From Volucribacter amazonae (GTDB taxonomy: Bacteria; Pseudomonadota; Gammaproteobacteria; Enterobacterales; Pasteurellaceae), in the NCBI RefSeq assembly GCF_029783845.1, contig NZ_LWID01000001.1, forward strand, positions 1,844,001 to 1,908,000: DNA of 64,000 nt, read 5' to 3'. Within the stretch, counting starts at the first letter, position 1, and each line of letters starts with the position of its first letter. This document shows, one piece after another, positions 44,154-53,053 of the stretch. The translations under genes and the position numbers were made by a program. The notes beneath the pieces were generated by a model. It did not search any database. It was not told where the DNA came from and worked only from the letters and a program-made list of their open reading frames with translations.

Positions 44154-44611
44154 TGTTTTTCCTCATTTTTTAGAATATTGGCTAAACGTTGTTGCTGTTC
44201 TAAATTCAGCTCAGTTGTTGAGGAGGGATTGGAGGTATGACGAGATTTTTTAAATACCAGTAGTATCCCTAATCCAATCAACAAGATAGGTGCAATCCAT
44301 AGGATAAGAGTGGAGGCGGTAATGGGTGGGTCATAACTGACAAAATTGCCATAACGTTGCACCATATAATCCACTACTTCTTGTTTTGATTGCCCTTGTT
44401 TGAGCAATTCTAAAACCTTATGACGCATATCTACGGCAATGGTGGCATTGGAGTCGGCGATATTATTATTTTGGCACTGCGGGCAGCGTAGCTGTTGTGT
44501 TAGGCTATGGTAATCTTGTTGCTGTTGAGCGGAATCAAAATCAAGCACGTCAATGCTTGCCCAAAGGGGGAAGCTAAACAGTAAGCAGAAAAGTGCGGTC
44601 AGTTTTTTCAT
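44150..44611 (-). CDS. ccmH: Cytochrome c maturation thiol protein CcmH
   Basis: About 153 residues from the ATG at 44611, which overlaps the ccmG stop (TAATG arrangement); an upstream in-frame ATG at 44665 would begin inside ccmG. A signal peptide is followed by LRCPQCQNNNIADSNA, the CxxC that reduces the apocytochrome heme-binding cysteines, and one C-terminal membrane helix. The segment VDYMVQRYGNFVSYDPP is conserved. Confidence 0.93.
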   Translation of the reverse strand: MKKLTALFCLLFSFPLWASIDVLDFDSAQQQQDYHSLTQQLRCPQCQNNNIADSNATIAVDMRHKVLELLKQGQSKQEVVDYMVQRYGNFVSYDPPITASTLILWIAPILLIGLGILLVFKKSRHTSNPSSTTELNLEQQQRLANILKNEEKQ

Positions 44612-45168
44612 TATTTTTGTTCCGTAAAAAGTTGTTGATAAATGGGCTGTAATTTTTGTTGCCACACTTGTGCATTGATGTCGCCTGTATGACGATAATG
44701 AATAATGCCTTGACCATCAATAATAAAGGTTTCGGGTGCGCCATAAACGCCTAAATCTAAACCAAAAGAGCCTGTTTCATCAACCAATACGGCTTGATAA
44801 GGATTTTTTAACTGTTTTAACCAGTCAATGGCTTTTTTGCGGTTATCTTTATAATTTAGGCCAATAATGGTTATTCCTTCATCGGCTAATTGGTTGAGGT
44901 ATTGATGTTCAGCATAACAAGTAGGACACCAAGTTGCCCAAACATTGAGTAAAATGGGTTTTCCTTGTGCAAATAATTGTTGATCATATTGTTGTTGAGC
45001 AAAAAGATCCTGCAAGGGGCGTGTTGGTACAGGTTTACCAATTAAGGCGGACTCAAGGGCTTTTATATCTTCTCCGCCCGCATTGCGTTGAAGTTGGACG
45101 AAGAAAGTGAGGGCTAACGCCAGAAAGAGGATTAATGGGATATAAAGTTTTTTCTGCATAATCGGCAT
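44611..45168 (-). CDS. dsbE: Thiol:disulfide interchange protein CcmG/DsbE
   Basis: A 185-residue membrane-anchored periplasmic thioredoxin-like protein. One N-terminal helix precedes the active site WATWCPTCYAEH near residue 81; GVYGAPETFIIDGQGII carries the cis-proline. It keeps the CcmH/apocytochrome thiols reduced. It is coupled to ccmF upstream and ccmH downstream. Confidence 0.95.
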   Translation of the reverse strand: MPIMQKKLYIPLILFLALALTFFVQLQRNAGGEDIKALESALIGKPVPTRPLQDLFAQQQYDQQLFAQGKPILLNVWATWCPTCYAEHQYLNQLADEGITIIGLNYKDNRKKAIDWLKQLKNPYQAVLVDETGSFGLDLGVYGAPETFIIDGQGIIHYRHTGDINAQVWQQKLQPIYQQLFTEQK

Positions 45169-45175
45169 TTACTCG

Positions 45176-47125
45176 TTATTTTTTATTGGTGGTTAAGTTT
45201 AAACGATAACGGCGGTCAAAGAGGCAAAGTAGTCCACCTAATGCCATACTGACACCGCCGAACCAAATCCAGCGTACAAAGGGTTTATAATATAAACGTA
45301 ATGCCCAAGAACCATCGCCAAGGCTTTCGCCGAGTGCCACATATAAATCTCGCTGTAACCCCCAATCAATAGCGGCTTCGGTCATGGTCATTTTACTAAC
45401 AGTATAAAAACGTTTTTCTGCATAAAGGGTGGTAATGTGTTTGCCTTGGCGTGAAATTGCTACTTCTGCTTTACCCCCTTCATAGTTTGGTCCATTGGCT
45501 TCGTGAATGCCCTTAAATTGAAATTGGTAATCAGCAATTTCTGCGGTATCGCCAATTCGCATACGCACATCACGTTCCACGCTGTAATTTTGGCTAAAGG
45601 CAATTCCCCAAACGGTCATCGCCACACCAAGATGGGCGATGATCATTCCCCAATGGGAACGAGAAAGTTTGGTTAAACCGTAAAAAAAGGAAGTGCGGTG
45701 CGTGGCACGTTGATGCAATTCATATAGGCTTAGCAATACAATGAAAACAGCCATCATAACGCCAAGTACGGCACTGGTTTTAAGTTGATCTTGTAGCCAA
45801 TAAGGGAGTACAAAGCCTGCAATTAACATTATCACTAGGCTAATTATCACAGGTTTAACAATGGCTGAAACTTGATCTCGCCGCCATTTGACTAAAGGTC
45901 CAATGCCCAATAAAAAAGCAAAAGGGATCATTAATATTAGGAACATTTGATCGAAAAAAGGTGCGCCGATAGAAATTGTACCTAAGCCAATTTGTTTATG
46001 TACCAAAGGCAGTAATGTGCCGAGTAAGACTACGCAAAGTGCGGTCATTAATAAAATATTATTTAATAGCAACATTTTTTCTCTTGAATAAGGTTGCGCA
46101 TTATCCATAGAGCGAATTTGGCTACCTTTGTAGGCATATAACGCCAGTGAACCGCCAATGACTACAATTAAATAAGAGAGAATATATAAGCCTCGAGTAG
46201 GATCAGAGGCAAAGGCGTGTACGGATACTAAAATGCCTGAACGTACTAAAAATGTGCCTAATAAACAAAGAGAGAAAGCAAGAATGGCTAATAAGACAGT
46301 CCAAGCCTTAAAGCTCCCTCGTTTTTCGGTTACCGCTAGTGAGTGAATTAAGGCTGTACCCGCTAGCCAAGGCATTAGCGAGGCGTTCTCCACAGGATCC
46401 CAGAACCACCAGCCACCCCAGCCGAGTTCATAATAAGCCCACCAAGAACCGAGTACAATACCAAGGGTCAGGAATAACCAAGCCGCCATGGTCCAAGGTC
46501 TTGACCACCTCGCCCAAGCGGTATCTAATTTGCCACTCATTAGCGAAGCAATAGAAAAGGCAAAAGCCACTGAAAAGCCCACATAGCCCATATAAAGCAA
46601 AGGGGGGTGGAAGATTAAGCCGATATCTTGTAATAGCGGGTTGAGTTCCCGACCGTCAACAGGGAAATCGGGGAAAGTGCGACTGAAAGGATTGGAGGTA
46701 AACAGGACAAAAATAAGAAATCCTACGCTAATAATTCCCATAATACCCAATACCCGAGCAATAGCTTCTTGCGGTAATTTGCGGCTAAAAATAGCCACTG
46801 CTGCACTCCAGAGGGTTAATAACCAGATCCATAATAATAGTGATCCCTCGTGTGACCCCCAAGTGGCTGAAAGGCGATAGTAAAGAGGTAATTGGCTATT
46901 TGAATTATTGACAACATATTGTACGGTAAAATCATTCACCGCGAACAAATAAAATAAGCATAAGAAAGAAACACTTAAGCTAATAAAAAGCCCAAAAGTC
47001 ATTGGGCGAGCCAATGACATAAGTTGGGTATGTTGTTTTTCAGCCCCCCACAATGGGAAAATTGCTAACAGAATGGCAATAGCTAAACTCAAAGCAAGGG
47101 CATAATTTCCTAATTCGGCAATCAT
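45176..47125 (-). CDS. ccmF: Cytochrome c heme lyase subunit CcmF
   Basis: A 649-residue membrane protein with about 15 membrane helices. The WWD heme-handling domain (ELGWGGWWFWDPVENASL) is near residue 236. Conserved flanking histidines lie in IGLIFHPPLLYMGY and in the first periplasmic loops. CcmF ligates heme from CcmE to apocytochrome c. It overlaps ccmE by 4 bp. Confidence 0.96.
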   Translation of the reverse strand: MIAELGNYALALSLAIAILLAIFPLWGAEKQHTQLMSLARPMTFGLFISLSVSFLCLFYLFAVNDFTVQYVVNNSNSQLPLYYRLSATWGSHEGSLLLWIWLLTLWSAAVAIFSRKLPQEAIARVLGIMGIISVGFLIFVLFTSNPFSRTFPDFPVDGRELNPLLQDIGLIFHPPLLYMGYVGFSVAFAFSIASLMSGKLDTAWARWSRPWTMAAWLFLTLGIVLGSWWAYYELGWGGWWFWDPVENASLMPWLAGTALIHSLAVTEKRGSFKAWTVLLAILAFSLCLLGTFLVRSGILVSVHAFASDPTRGLYILSYLIVVIGGSLALYAYKGSQIRSMDNAQPYSREKMLLLNNILLMTALCVVLLGTLLPLVHKQIGLGTISIGAPFFDQMFLILMIPFAFLLGIGPLVKWRRDQVSAIVKPVIISLVIMLIAGFVLPYWLQDQLKTSAVLGVMMAVFIVLLSLYELHQRATHRTSFFYGLTKLSRSHWGMIIAHLGVAMTVWGIAFSQNYSVERDVRMRIGDTAEIADYQFQFKGIHEANGPNYEGGKAEVAISRQGKHITTLYAEKRFYTVSKMTMTEAAIDWGLQRDLYVALGESLGDGSWALRLYYKPFVRWIWFGGVSMALGGLLCLFDRRYRLNLTTNKK

Positions 47126-47643
47126 GGATTTGCCCCTTGCTGTTTGAGCATACGATCTCGTTCGGATTCTTGGCTAAGATCGGAGATCCCCATGGGTTGA
47201 TGTACTTTTTGCATTTGTTCTTCTAATTCAGGCGGTACATAATTTTCATCGTGTTTTGCAAGGACTTCCGTTGCTTGTAAAACAGTTGGTTCAATTAATA
47301 ATCCTTGGGCAACAATGCCTTGTCCTTCACGAAATAAATCAGGCAAAATCCCTTCATATTGTATGGTTACCGCAGGACCAATATCATTTAAATCAAATTG
47401 TACTTTTAAACTATTAGGATCACGTTGTACCGAACCTGTTACCACCATACCACCAATACGGATTCGTTGCCCTACCCGAGGCTTGGTACTGGCATCATTA
47501 TTTTTACCGTAAACCACTTCTGTTGGGGTGTAAAATAGATCAATATTTTGGCGTAAAGCATAGAGCATTAAGCCCAAGGTAATTGCAACGCCGATTAAGA
47601 CAAATAGGACAATAGCAAGCCTTGATTTACGTCTTGGGGTCAT
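47122..47643 (-). CDS. ccmE: Heme chaperone CcmE
   Basis: A 173-residue protein with one N-terminal membrane anchor and a periplasmic OB-fold. The heme-binding histidine is in AKHDENYVPPEL near residue 131. RIGGMVVTGSVQRD near residue 63 is also conserved. It overlaps ccmD by 4 bp and ccmF by 4 bp. Confidence 0.96.
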   Translation of the reverse strand: MTPRRKSRLAIVLFVLIGVAITLGLMLYALRQNIDLFYTPTEVVYGKNNDASTKPRVGQRIRIGGMVVTGSVQRDPNSLKVQFDLNDIGPAVTIQYEGILPDLFREGQGIVAQGLLIEPTVLQATEVLAKHDENYVPPELEEQMQKVHQPMGISDLSQESERDRMLKQQGANP

Positions 47644-47849
47644 AGTTGATGTCCCCCAGATTGTTGGGCTTGTTGTAAACGTTGTTCACGTTGTTGTTGA
47701 CGCTGAATTTCCGCAAAGACTTTTCGTTTTCCAGCAAGGCTTTGGGCAAATAAAACTAAAATAGTAACAAAACAAATACCATAGGAAAGCCAAACATAAA
47801 AGCCATAGCCTCCCATATTAAGAAAATCACTCCAACTGGAAAAAAACAT
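47640..47849 (-). CDS. ccmD: Heme exporter protein CcmD
   Basis: A 69-residue protein with one membrane helix (MGGYGFYVWLSYGICFVTIL, residues about 12-31) and a charged glutamine/arginine-rich C-terminus. It helps release heme-loaded CcmE from the CcmABC complex. It lies 8 bp after ccmC. Confidence 0.88.
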   Translation of the reverse strand: MFFSSWSDFLNMGGYGFYVWLSYGICFVTILVLFAQSLAGKRKVFAEIQRQQQREQRLQQAQQSGGHQL

Positions 47850-47857
47850 ATTACCTC

Positions 47858-48604
47858 CTAATTCAATCTAGCTTGTTGTGCCAAATTTTTTACCCACGCA
47901 CGTTTGGCATCTTCTTGTAATAAAGCGTTACGATAACGTATTAACATTAGCCAAATAAATAAGGTTAAAAAACCAAATATTGCCAAGATAAGTGGAATTA
48001 ACATTGGGGTCGCAATGGAAGGTTTTTCAAATTTAGTAATGCTGGCACCTTGATGTAAGGTATTCCACCATTCCACCGAGAAATGAATAATGGGTAAGTT
48101 GACAACTCCCACCAAAGCTAACACACTTGCCGCTTTTGCTCCCACATTGCGATCTTGAAAAGCGGAATAAAGTGCTAATACACCTAAATAGAGAAAGAAT
48201 AAAATTAATTCAGAGGTTAAACGTGCGTCCCATACCCACCAAGTTCCCCACATGGGTTTACCCCAAATTGCCCCAGTAACCAAAGCTAAGAAAGTAAAAA
48301 CTGCCCCAATGGGTGCCATAGCAATCATGGCTAAATGTGCTTGTTTTATTTGCCAAACTAACGCAATCAATGCCGCAATCGCCATTGAGCCGTAAACTCC
48401 CATTGACCAAATGGCAGTAGGCACATGGACATACATAATGCGGAAGCTATTACCTTGTTGATAATCCGCTGGTGCAAAAGCTAAGCCCCAAATTAAGCCA
48501 ATGCCTAGTAAGGCAAGGGTTAATAGGGCAAAGAAAGGGATAAATTTACCACATAAATGATATTGGGTTTCTGCTTTGGCATAAGGGTGTAGCCATTTCC
48601 ACAT
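47858..48604 (-). CDS. ccmC: Heme exporter membrane protein CcmC
   Basis: A 248-residue protein with six membrane helices and the WWD motif WGTWWVWDARLTSE near residue 120. Flanking histidines lie in YVHVPTAIW near residue 58 and in IIHFSVEWWNTLHQG near residue 172. CcmC loads heme onto CcmE. It is the first gene of this run: ccmA and ccmB, which normally precede it, are not present; the gap up to rhlB holds no coding frame for them. Confidence 0.95.
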   Translation of the reverse strand: MWKWLHPYAKAETQYHLCGKFIPFFALLTLALLGIGLIWGLAFAPADYQQGNSFRIMYVHVPTAIWSMGVYGSMAIAALIALVWQIKQAHLAMIAMAPIGAVFTFLALVTGAIWGKPMWGTWWVWDARLTSELILFFLYLGVLALYSAFQDRNVGAKAASVLALVGVVNLPIIHFSVEWWNTLHQGASITKFEKPSIATPMLIPLILAIFGFLTLFIWLMLIRYRNALLQEDAKRAWVKNLAQQARLN

Positions 48605-48909
48605 AATTTGAATATCCTTTGAATATCAACAAATCTCATCGTTTTTACGAGGCGACATTCTAGCATAATAGGCAATGATAAACCCTTGAGTTATCTACCT
48701 CTTTAGGTGTAATTCAGTATAACTATTGATCTATCTCAAGGTTATGCTTGGCAAATGTTGCTCGTATACTGTGGATTTTACTGTTTGCTTGATAAAAATT
48801 TTTTCAAAACCCACCGCACTTTTTTCCTGATGATAACATTCGTCATTTTGAGTGGTTCGTGATATGCTTAGACGATTTTATTATTTATTGGCAAAATGAA
48901 TTTGTTATT

Positions 48910-50181
48910 ATGCAACAACATCAACATTTAACTCAGCAAGGTTTTGCTGATTTACCTATTCACCCAAAGGTGTTACGAGCCTTACAAGCAAATGGGTTTG
49001 ATTATTGTACGCCGATCCAAGCTCGCTCTTTGCCTTATAGTTTACAAGGGCGAGATATTGCAGGGCAGGCACAAACTGGGACAGGTAAAACTTTGGCATT
49101 TTTAATTGCGACCTTTCATCATTTGTTACAATACCCACGCAATTCGGCGGGGCAGCCTAGAGCATTGATTTTAGCCCCAACTAGAGAGTTAGCGGTACAA
49201 ATTGAACAAGATGCGAAATTACTTGTCCAATACACTGGTTTAACCACCGCTTTAGCTTATGGTGGTGATGGCTATGATAAGCAGATACAAGCCATTGAGC
49301 GTGGGGTTGATGTCTTAATTGGTACAACAGGGCGTTTAATTGATTATTATAAACAGGGCATTATCCGTTTAGACGATGTGCAAGTGGTGGTGCTTGATGA
49401 AGCAGATCGAATGTTTGATTTGGGCTTTATTCGTGATATTCGCTATTTAATGCGGCGTTGTCCTGCCCCTTGTGAACGTTTGACAATGCTATTTTCTGCA
49501 ACCTTGTCTTATAAGGTAAGGGAATTAGCTTTTGAGGATATGAATGATCCGCAATATTTAGAAATTGAACCCACGCAAAAGACAGGGCATCGGATTAAAG
49601 AGGAACTGTTTTATCCCTCTGATCAAGATAAAATGGCGTTATTGTTGACCTTGATTGAGGAAGAATGGCCTGATCGTTGTATCATTTTTGCTAATACTAA
49701 ACAGCGTTGTGAGGAAATTTGGGGCTATTTAGCTGCAGATCAGCATCGTGTGGGATTATTAACTGGCGATGTGGCACAGAAAAAACGCTTGTCTTTGTTA
49801 AAACAATTTAGTGAAGGTAAATTGGATATTTTAGTGGCAACGGATGTGGCGGCGAGAGGCTTACATATTGCGGATGTTACCCATGTGTTTAATTATGATT
49901 TGCCTGATGATTGTGAGGATTATGTTCATCGTATTGGACGGACAGGGCGAGCGGGCGAAAGTGGCGTGTCTATTAGTTTTGCTTGTGAGCAATATGCGAT
50001 GAATTTACCTGCGATTGAACAATATATTGGGCATCGTATTGCAGTAAGCCAATATGATCCTGAAGCGTTAAGACAAGATTTACCTCGTCCTTGGCGGCGA
50101 AAAAATTCGCTAAAAACGCACCGCACTTTTCATCGTTCGGCAAAGCCCTCTTATCTGGGCAAAGGAAAATTTAAATCTTGA
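48910..50181 (+). CDS. rhlB: ATP-dependent RNA helicase RhlB
   Basis: A DEAD-box helicase of about 423 residues and a partner of RNase E in the degradosome. The start at 48910 gives MQQHQHLTQQGFADLP, matching the family; an ATG at 48859 would add 17 unrelated residues. Motifs: AQTGTGKT (I), PTRELA (Ia), VLDEADRMFDLGF (II), FSATL (III), ATDVAARGLHI (V) and HRIGRTGRAG (VI). The basic tail contains an uptake signal. The 300-bp gap before it shows only an uptake signal and no gene. Confidence 0.95.
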   Translation: MQQHQHLTQQGFADLPIHPKVLRALQANGFDYCTPIQARSLPYSLQGRDIAGQAQTGTGKTLAFLIATFHHLLQYPRNSAGQPRALILAPTRELAVQIEQDAKLLVQYTGLTTALAYGGDGYDKQIQAIERGVDVLIGTTGRLIDYYKQGIIRLDDVQVVVLDEADRMFDLGFIRDIRYLMRRCPAPCERLTMLFSATLSYKVRELAFEDMNDPQYLEIEPTQKTGHRIKEELFYPSDQDKMALLLTLIEEEWPDRCIIFANTKQRCEEIWGYLAADQHRVGLLTGDVAQKKRLSLLKQFSEGKLDILVATDVAARGLHIADVTHVFNYDLPDDCEDYVHRIGRTGRAGESGVSISFACEQYAMNLPAIEQYIGHRIAVSQYDPEALRQDLPRPWRRKNSLKTHRTFHRSAKPSYLGKGKFKS

Positions 50182-50225
50182 TAGAAAATGGTTGTCGTTA
50201 TTGACAATACTTTTATAAGAAGGAA

Positions 50226-50540
50226 ATGGTTTTGACTCAACTTGAATTTATTCTTGATAAATTAGATGACTTAAAAGGCACTGATATTTTGCATCTTGAT
50301 GTGCGTGGTAAATCCCCTATTACTGATGATTTAGTGATTTGTACCGGTAATTCCAGCCGTCATGTGCAGTCTTTAGCACAAAAATTGGTAGAAGAATGTA
50401 AAAAAGCAGGAATTGATGCCTTTGGTGAGGAAGGAAAGGAAATGGCTGATTGGGTCGTGGTGGATTTTGGGCAAGTGATGGTGCATATTATGCAACAAGA
50501 CAGCCGAACATTGTATCAGTTAGAAAAATTATGGTGTTAA
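50226..50540 (+). CDS. rsfS: Ribosome silencing factor RsfS
   Basis: A 104-residue protein that binds ribosomal protein uL14 and blocks subunit joining in slow growth. DLVICTGNSSRHVQSLAQKL and EGKEMADWVVVDFGQVMVHI contain the conserved core. AAGGAA precedes the ATG. It begins the rsfS-rlmH-mrdA-mrdB-rlpA-dacA run, with a palindromic element inserted before rlmH. Confidence 0.95.
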   Translation: MVLTQLEFILDKLDDLKGTDILHLDVRGKSPITDDLVICTGNSSRHVQSLAQKLVEECKKAGIDAFGEEGKEMADWVVVDFGQVMVHIMQQDSRTLYQLEKLWC

Positions 50541-50552
50541 TTTTATTACCGT

Positions 50553-50613
50553 TATAGCTTGAAATCACATAGTGTTGGCACGCCTTGTTTTATTTCAAAT
50601 GAAAGCGGTTATA
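50553..50613. repeat. Degenerate Correia-like palindromic element, 61 bp (copy 8)
   Basis: TATAGCTTGAAATCACATAG at the left, AGTGTTGGCACGCCTTG in the middle and AATGAAAGCGGTTATA at the right. The core and right arm match other copies; the left arm is decayed. It separates rsfS from rlmH inside an otherwise compact operon. Confidence 0.75.
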
Positions 50614-50632
50614 TTTTGTGGCGAATAGATAA

Positions 50633-51103
50633 ATGAAAATCCAATTAATTGCGGTGGGAACGAAAATGCCAAGTTGGGTCAAAACGGGTTTTGAAGAATA
50701 TCAACGCCGTTTTCCTAAGGATATTCCCTTAGAATTGGTTGAAATTCCTGCGGGGAAACGAGGGAAGAATGCCGATATTAAACGCATTTTAGAGCAAGAG
50801 GGCGATAAAATGTTGGCAATTTGTGGTAAAAATAGCCATATTGTTACCCTTGATATTCCGGGCAAGGCTTGGACAACGGAGCAATTAGCTAAGCAATTTG
50901 AGGGGTGGCGTAATGATGGGCGAGATATTGCTTTATTGATTGGAGGACCGGAGGGATTATCGCCTGCTTGTAAAGCTGCCGCTGAAAGTAGTTGGTCATT
51001 GTCGCCATTAACCTTGCCACACCCATTGGTGCGGATTGTGGTGGCAGAAAGTTTATATCGTGCTTGGTCATTACTTACCAATCACCCCTATCATCGAGAA
51101 TAA
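50633..51103 (+). CDS. rlmH: 23S rRNA (pseudouridine-1915-N3)-methyltransferase RlmH
   Basis: A 156-residue SPOUT methyltransferase acting on the assembled 70S ribosome. IALLIGGPEGLSP near residue 99 binds SAM, and the C-terminal LPHPLVRIVVAESLYRAWSL forms the knot and dimer face. No strong ribosome site is seen; a palindromic element ends 20 bp upstream. It precedes mrdA by 6 bp. Confidence 0.96.
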   Translation: MKIQLIAVGTKMPSWVKTGFEEYQRRFPKDIPLELVEIPAGKRGKNADIKRILEQEGDKMLAICGKNSHIVTLDIPGKAWTTEQLAKQFEGWRNDGRDIALLIGGPEGLSPACKAAAESSWSLSPLTLPHPLVRIVVAESLYRAWSLLTNHPYHRE

Positions 51104-51109
51104 TGGGCT

Positions 51110-53053
51110 ATGGATCTTAAGAAATTCCTTGCTCAACCCCAATATGACCCCATTCGTGATGCCAAAGCAGAACGAAATTTATTTGCACGCCGAGCATTAC
51201 TGGCTTTCATTGGTGTGTTATTGCTGACCGCAATTTTGCTCACGAACCTTTATCATCTCCAAATTACCAATTATCAAACTTATCAAACACGTTCTAATGG
51301 TAATCGGATTAAATTATTGCCGTTACCGCCCACAAGAGGGTTAATCTATGATCGTTATGGTAAGTTATTGGCGGAAAATTTAACTTATTTTGGGTTATAT
51401 GTTGTGCCTGAAAAAGTAGAAAATTTAGACCGCACTTTTGATGAGTTGCGCACTTTAGTGGGGCTGACTGATGAAGATATTGAGGGATTTAAACGTGAAC
51501 GTCGGCGTGCTTCCCGTTATACCCCTATTTTGCTGAAACCTGATTTAACTGAGGAGCAAATTGCTCGTTTTGCCGTTAATCAGTATAACTACCAAAGTAT
51601 GGATATTCGTCCTTATTTTAAACGTCATTATTTATATGGCGAGCCTTTAACCCATATTTTAGGCTATGTGGGCAAAATTAATGACAAAGATGTAGAGCGT
51701 TTAAAAACAGAGGATAAATTTGCCAATTATGCTGGTACACATGATATTGGTAAGCTCGGTATTGAGCGTTATTATGAAGATCAGCTACATGGCGTAACGG
51801 GCTTTGAGGAAGTTGAAACCAATAATCGAGGTAAAGTTATCCGTACTCTGCGTGAACAGCCTGCGGTAGCAGGAAAGAGTATTCAATTAACCATTGATTT
51901 AGAATTACAGCGTTATGTTGCTGATTTAATCAGTGGCTATAATGGGGCGGTTGTGGTTTTAGATCCAACTGATAATAGTATTTTAGCTATGGTAACCAAC
52001 CCCAGTTATGATAATAATTTATTTGTGGGGGGGATTTCGGTTGCCGATTATCGCCGTTTATTAAACGATGATGATCGCCCTTTATATAGTCGGGCTACTC
52101 AAGGTGCGTATCCGCCAGCTTCTACGGTAAAACCCTTTATTGGGGTATCCGCTTTACAAGAAAAGGTCATTACCACAAATTTAACTATTTGGGATCCGGG
52201 TTATTGGGTATTACCCAATACCACTAGACGCTATCGTGATTGGAAAAAATCAGGGCATGGTAATACGGATTTAAATAAGGCGATTATTGAATCTTCCGAC
52301 ACCTATTTTTATCAACTTGCTTATAATATGGGGATTGATCGGTTATCTGAGGCAATGAAAAAGTTTGGTTTTGGTATGACCACAGGGATTGATTTGCGTG
52401 AAGAATCAACGGGGATTATGCCAGATCGAGAATGGAAACAACGCCGTTATAAAAAACCTTGGGTGCAAGGGGATACCATTCCTGTGGGGATTGGGCAAGG
52501 TTATTGGACAGCAACGCCATTGCAACTGGCTAAAGCCACCAGTATTTTGGTGAATAATGGTAAAGTGCATACGCCACATTTAATGAAACAAATTATGGGT
52601 GATGAAATAGAAACTTATCAAGACCCTTTGTTTTATCCTGATATTAATGAACCACCACAACAATATTGGGACGCGGCTAAACGTGGTATGTGGGGCGTGA
52701 TTAATGCTGCAAATGGTACTGGACGAAAAGCCTTTGTGGGGACAAATTATGTGGCAGCAGGTAAATCGGGAACTGCGCAGGTCTTTAGTTTAAAAGAAAA
52801 TGAAACTTATGATGCCAAGAATTTGTCAAAGCATTTGCACGATCACGCTTGGTTTATTGGTTATGCACCTTATGATAAGCCTAAATTGGTTATTTCCATT
52901 ATTTTAGAGAATGCAGGGGGAGGAAGTTCTAATGCTGCCCCAGTGGTACGCCAAATTATGGATTATTATTTGAATGTCCGTTTGCCACAAGTGGAGAAAA
53001 TGCAACAAGACCAGTTAAACTCGGCACAAGCTAAGGATAATCTTAATGAATGA
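51110..53053 (+). CDS. mrdA: Penicillin-binding protein 2 (peptidoglycan transpeptidase)
   Basis: A 647-residue class B transpeptidase of the elongasome. One N-terminal membrane helix (residues about 27-48) is followed by the pedestal domain. The transpeptidase domain has STVK near residue 333, ESSDTYFYQ as the SxN-type motif near residue 391, and KSGTAQVF near residue 551. The end overlaps mrdB by 8 bp. It cross-links wall made by its partner RodA. Confidence 0.97.
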   Translation: MDLKKFLAQPQYDPIRDAKAERNLFARRALLAFIGVLLLTAILLTNLYHLQITNYQTYQTRSNGNRIKLLPLPPTRGLIYDRYGKLLAENLTYFGLYVVPEKVENLDRTFDELRTLVGLTDEDIEGFKRERRRASRYTPILLKPDLTEEQIARFAVNQYNYQSMDIRPYFKRHYLYGEPLTHILGYVGKINDKDVERLKTEDKFANYAGTHDIGKLGIERYYEDQLHGVTGFEEVETNNRGKVIRTLREQPAVAGKSIQLTIDLELQRYVADLISGYNGAVVVLDPTDNSILAMVTNPSYDNNLFVGGISVADYRRLLNDDDRPLYSRATQGAYPPASTVKPFIGVSALQEKVITTNLTIWDPGYWVLPNTTRRYRDWKKSGHGNTDLNKAIIESSDTYFYQLAYNMGIDRLSEAMKKFGFGMTTGIDLREESTGIMPDREWKQRRYKKPWVQGDTIPVGIGQGYWTATPLQLAKATSILVNNGKVHTPHLMKQIMGDEIETYQDPLFYPDINEPPQQYWDAAKRGMWGVINAANGTGRKAFVGTNYVAAGKSGTAQVFSLKENETYDAKNLSKHLHDHAWFIGYAPYDKPKLVISIILENAGGGSSNAAPVVRQIMDYYLNVRLPQVEKMQQDQLNSAQAKDNLNE

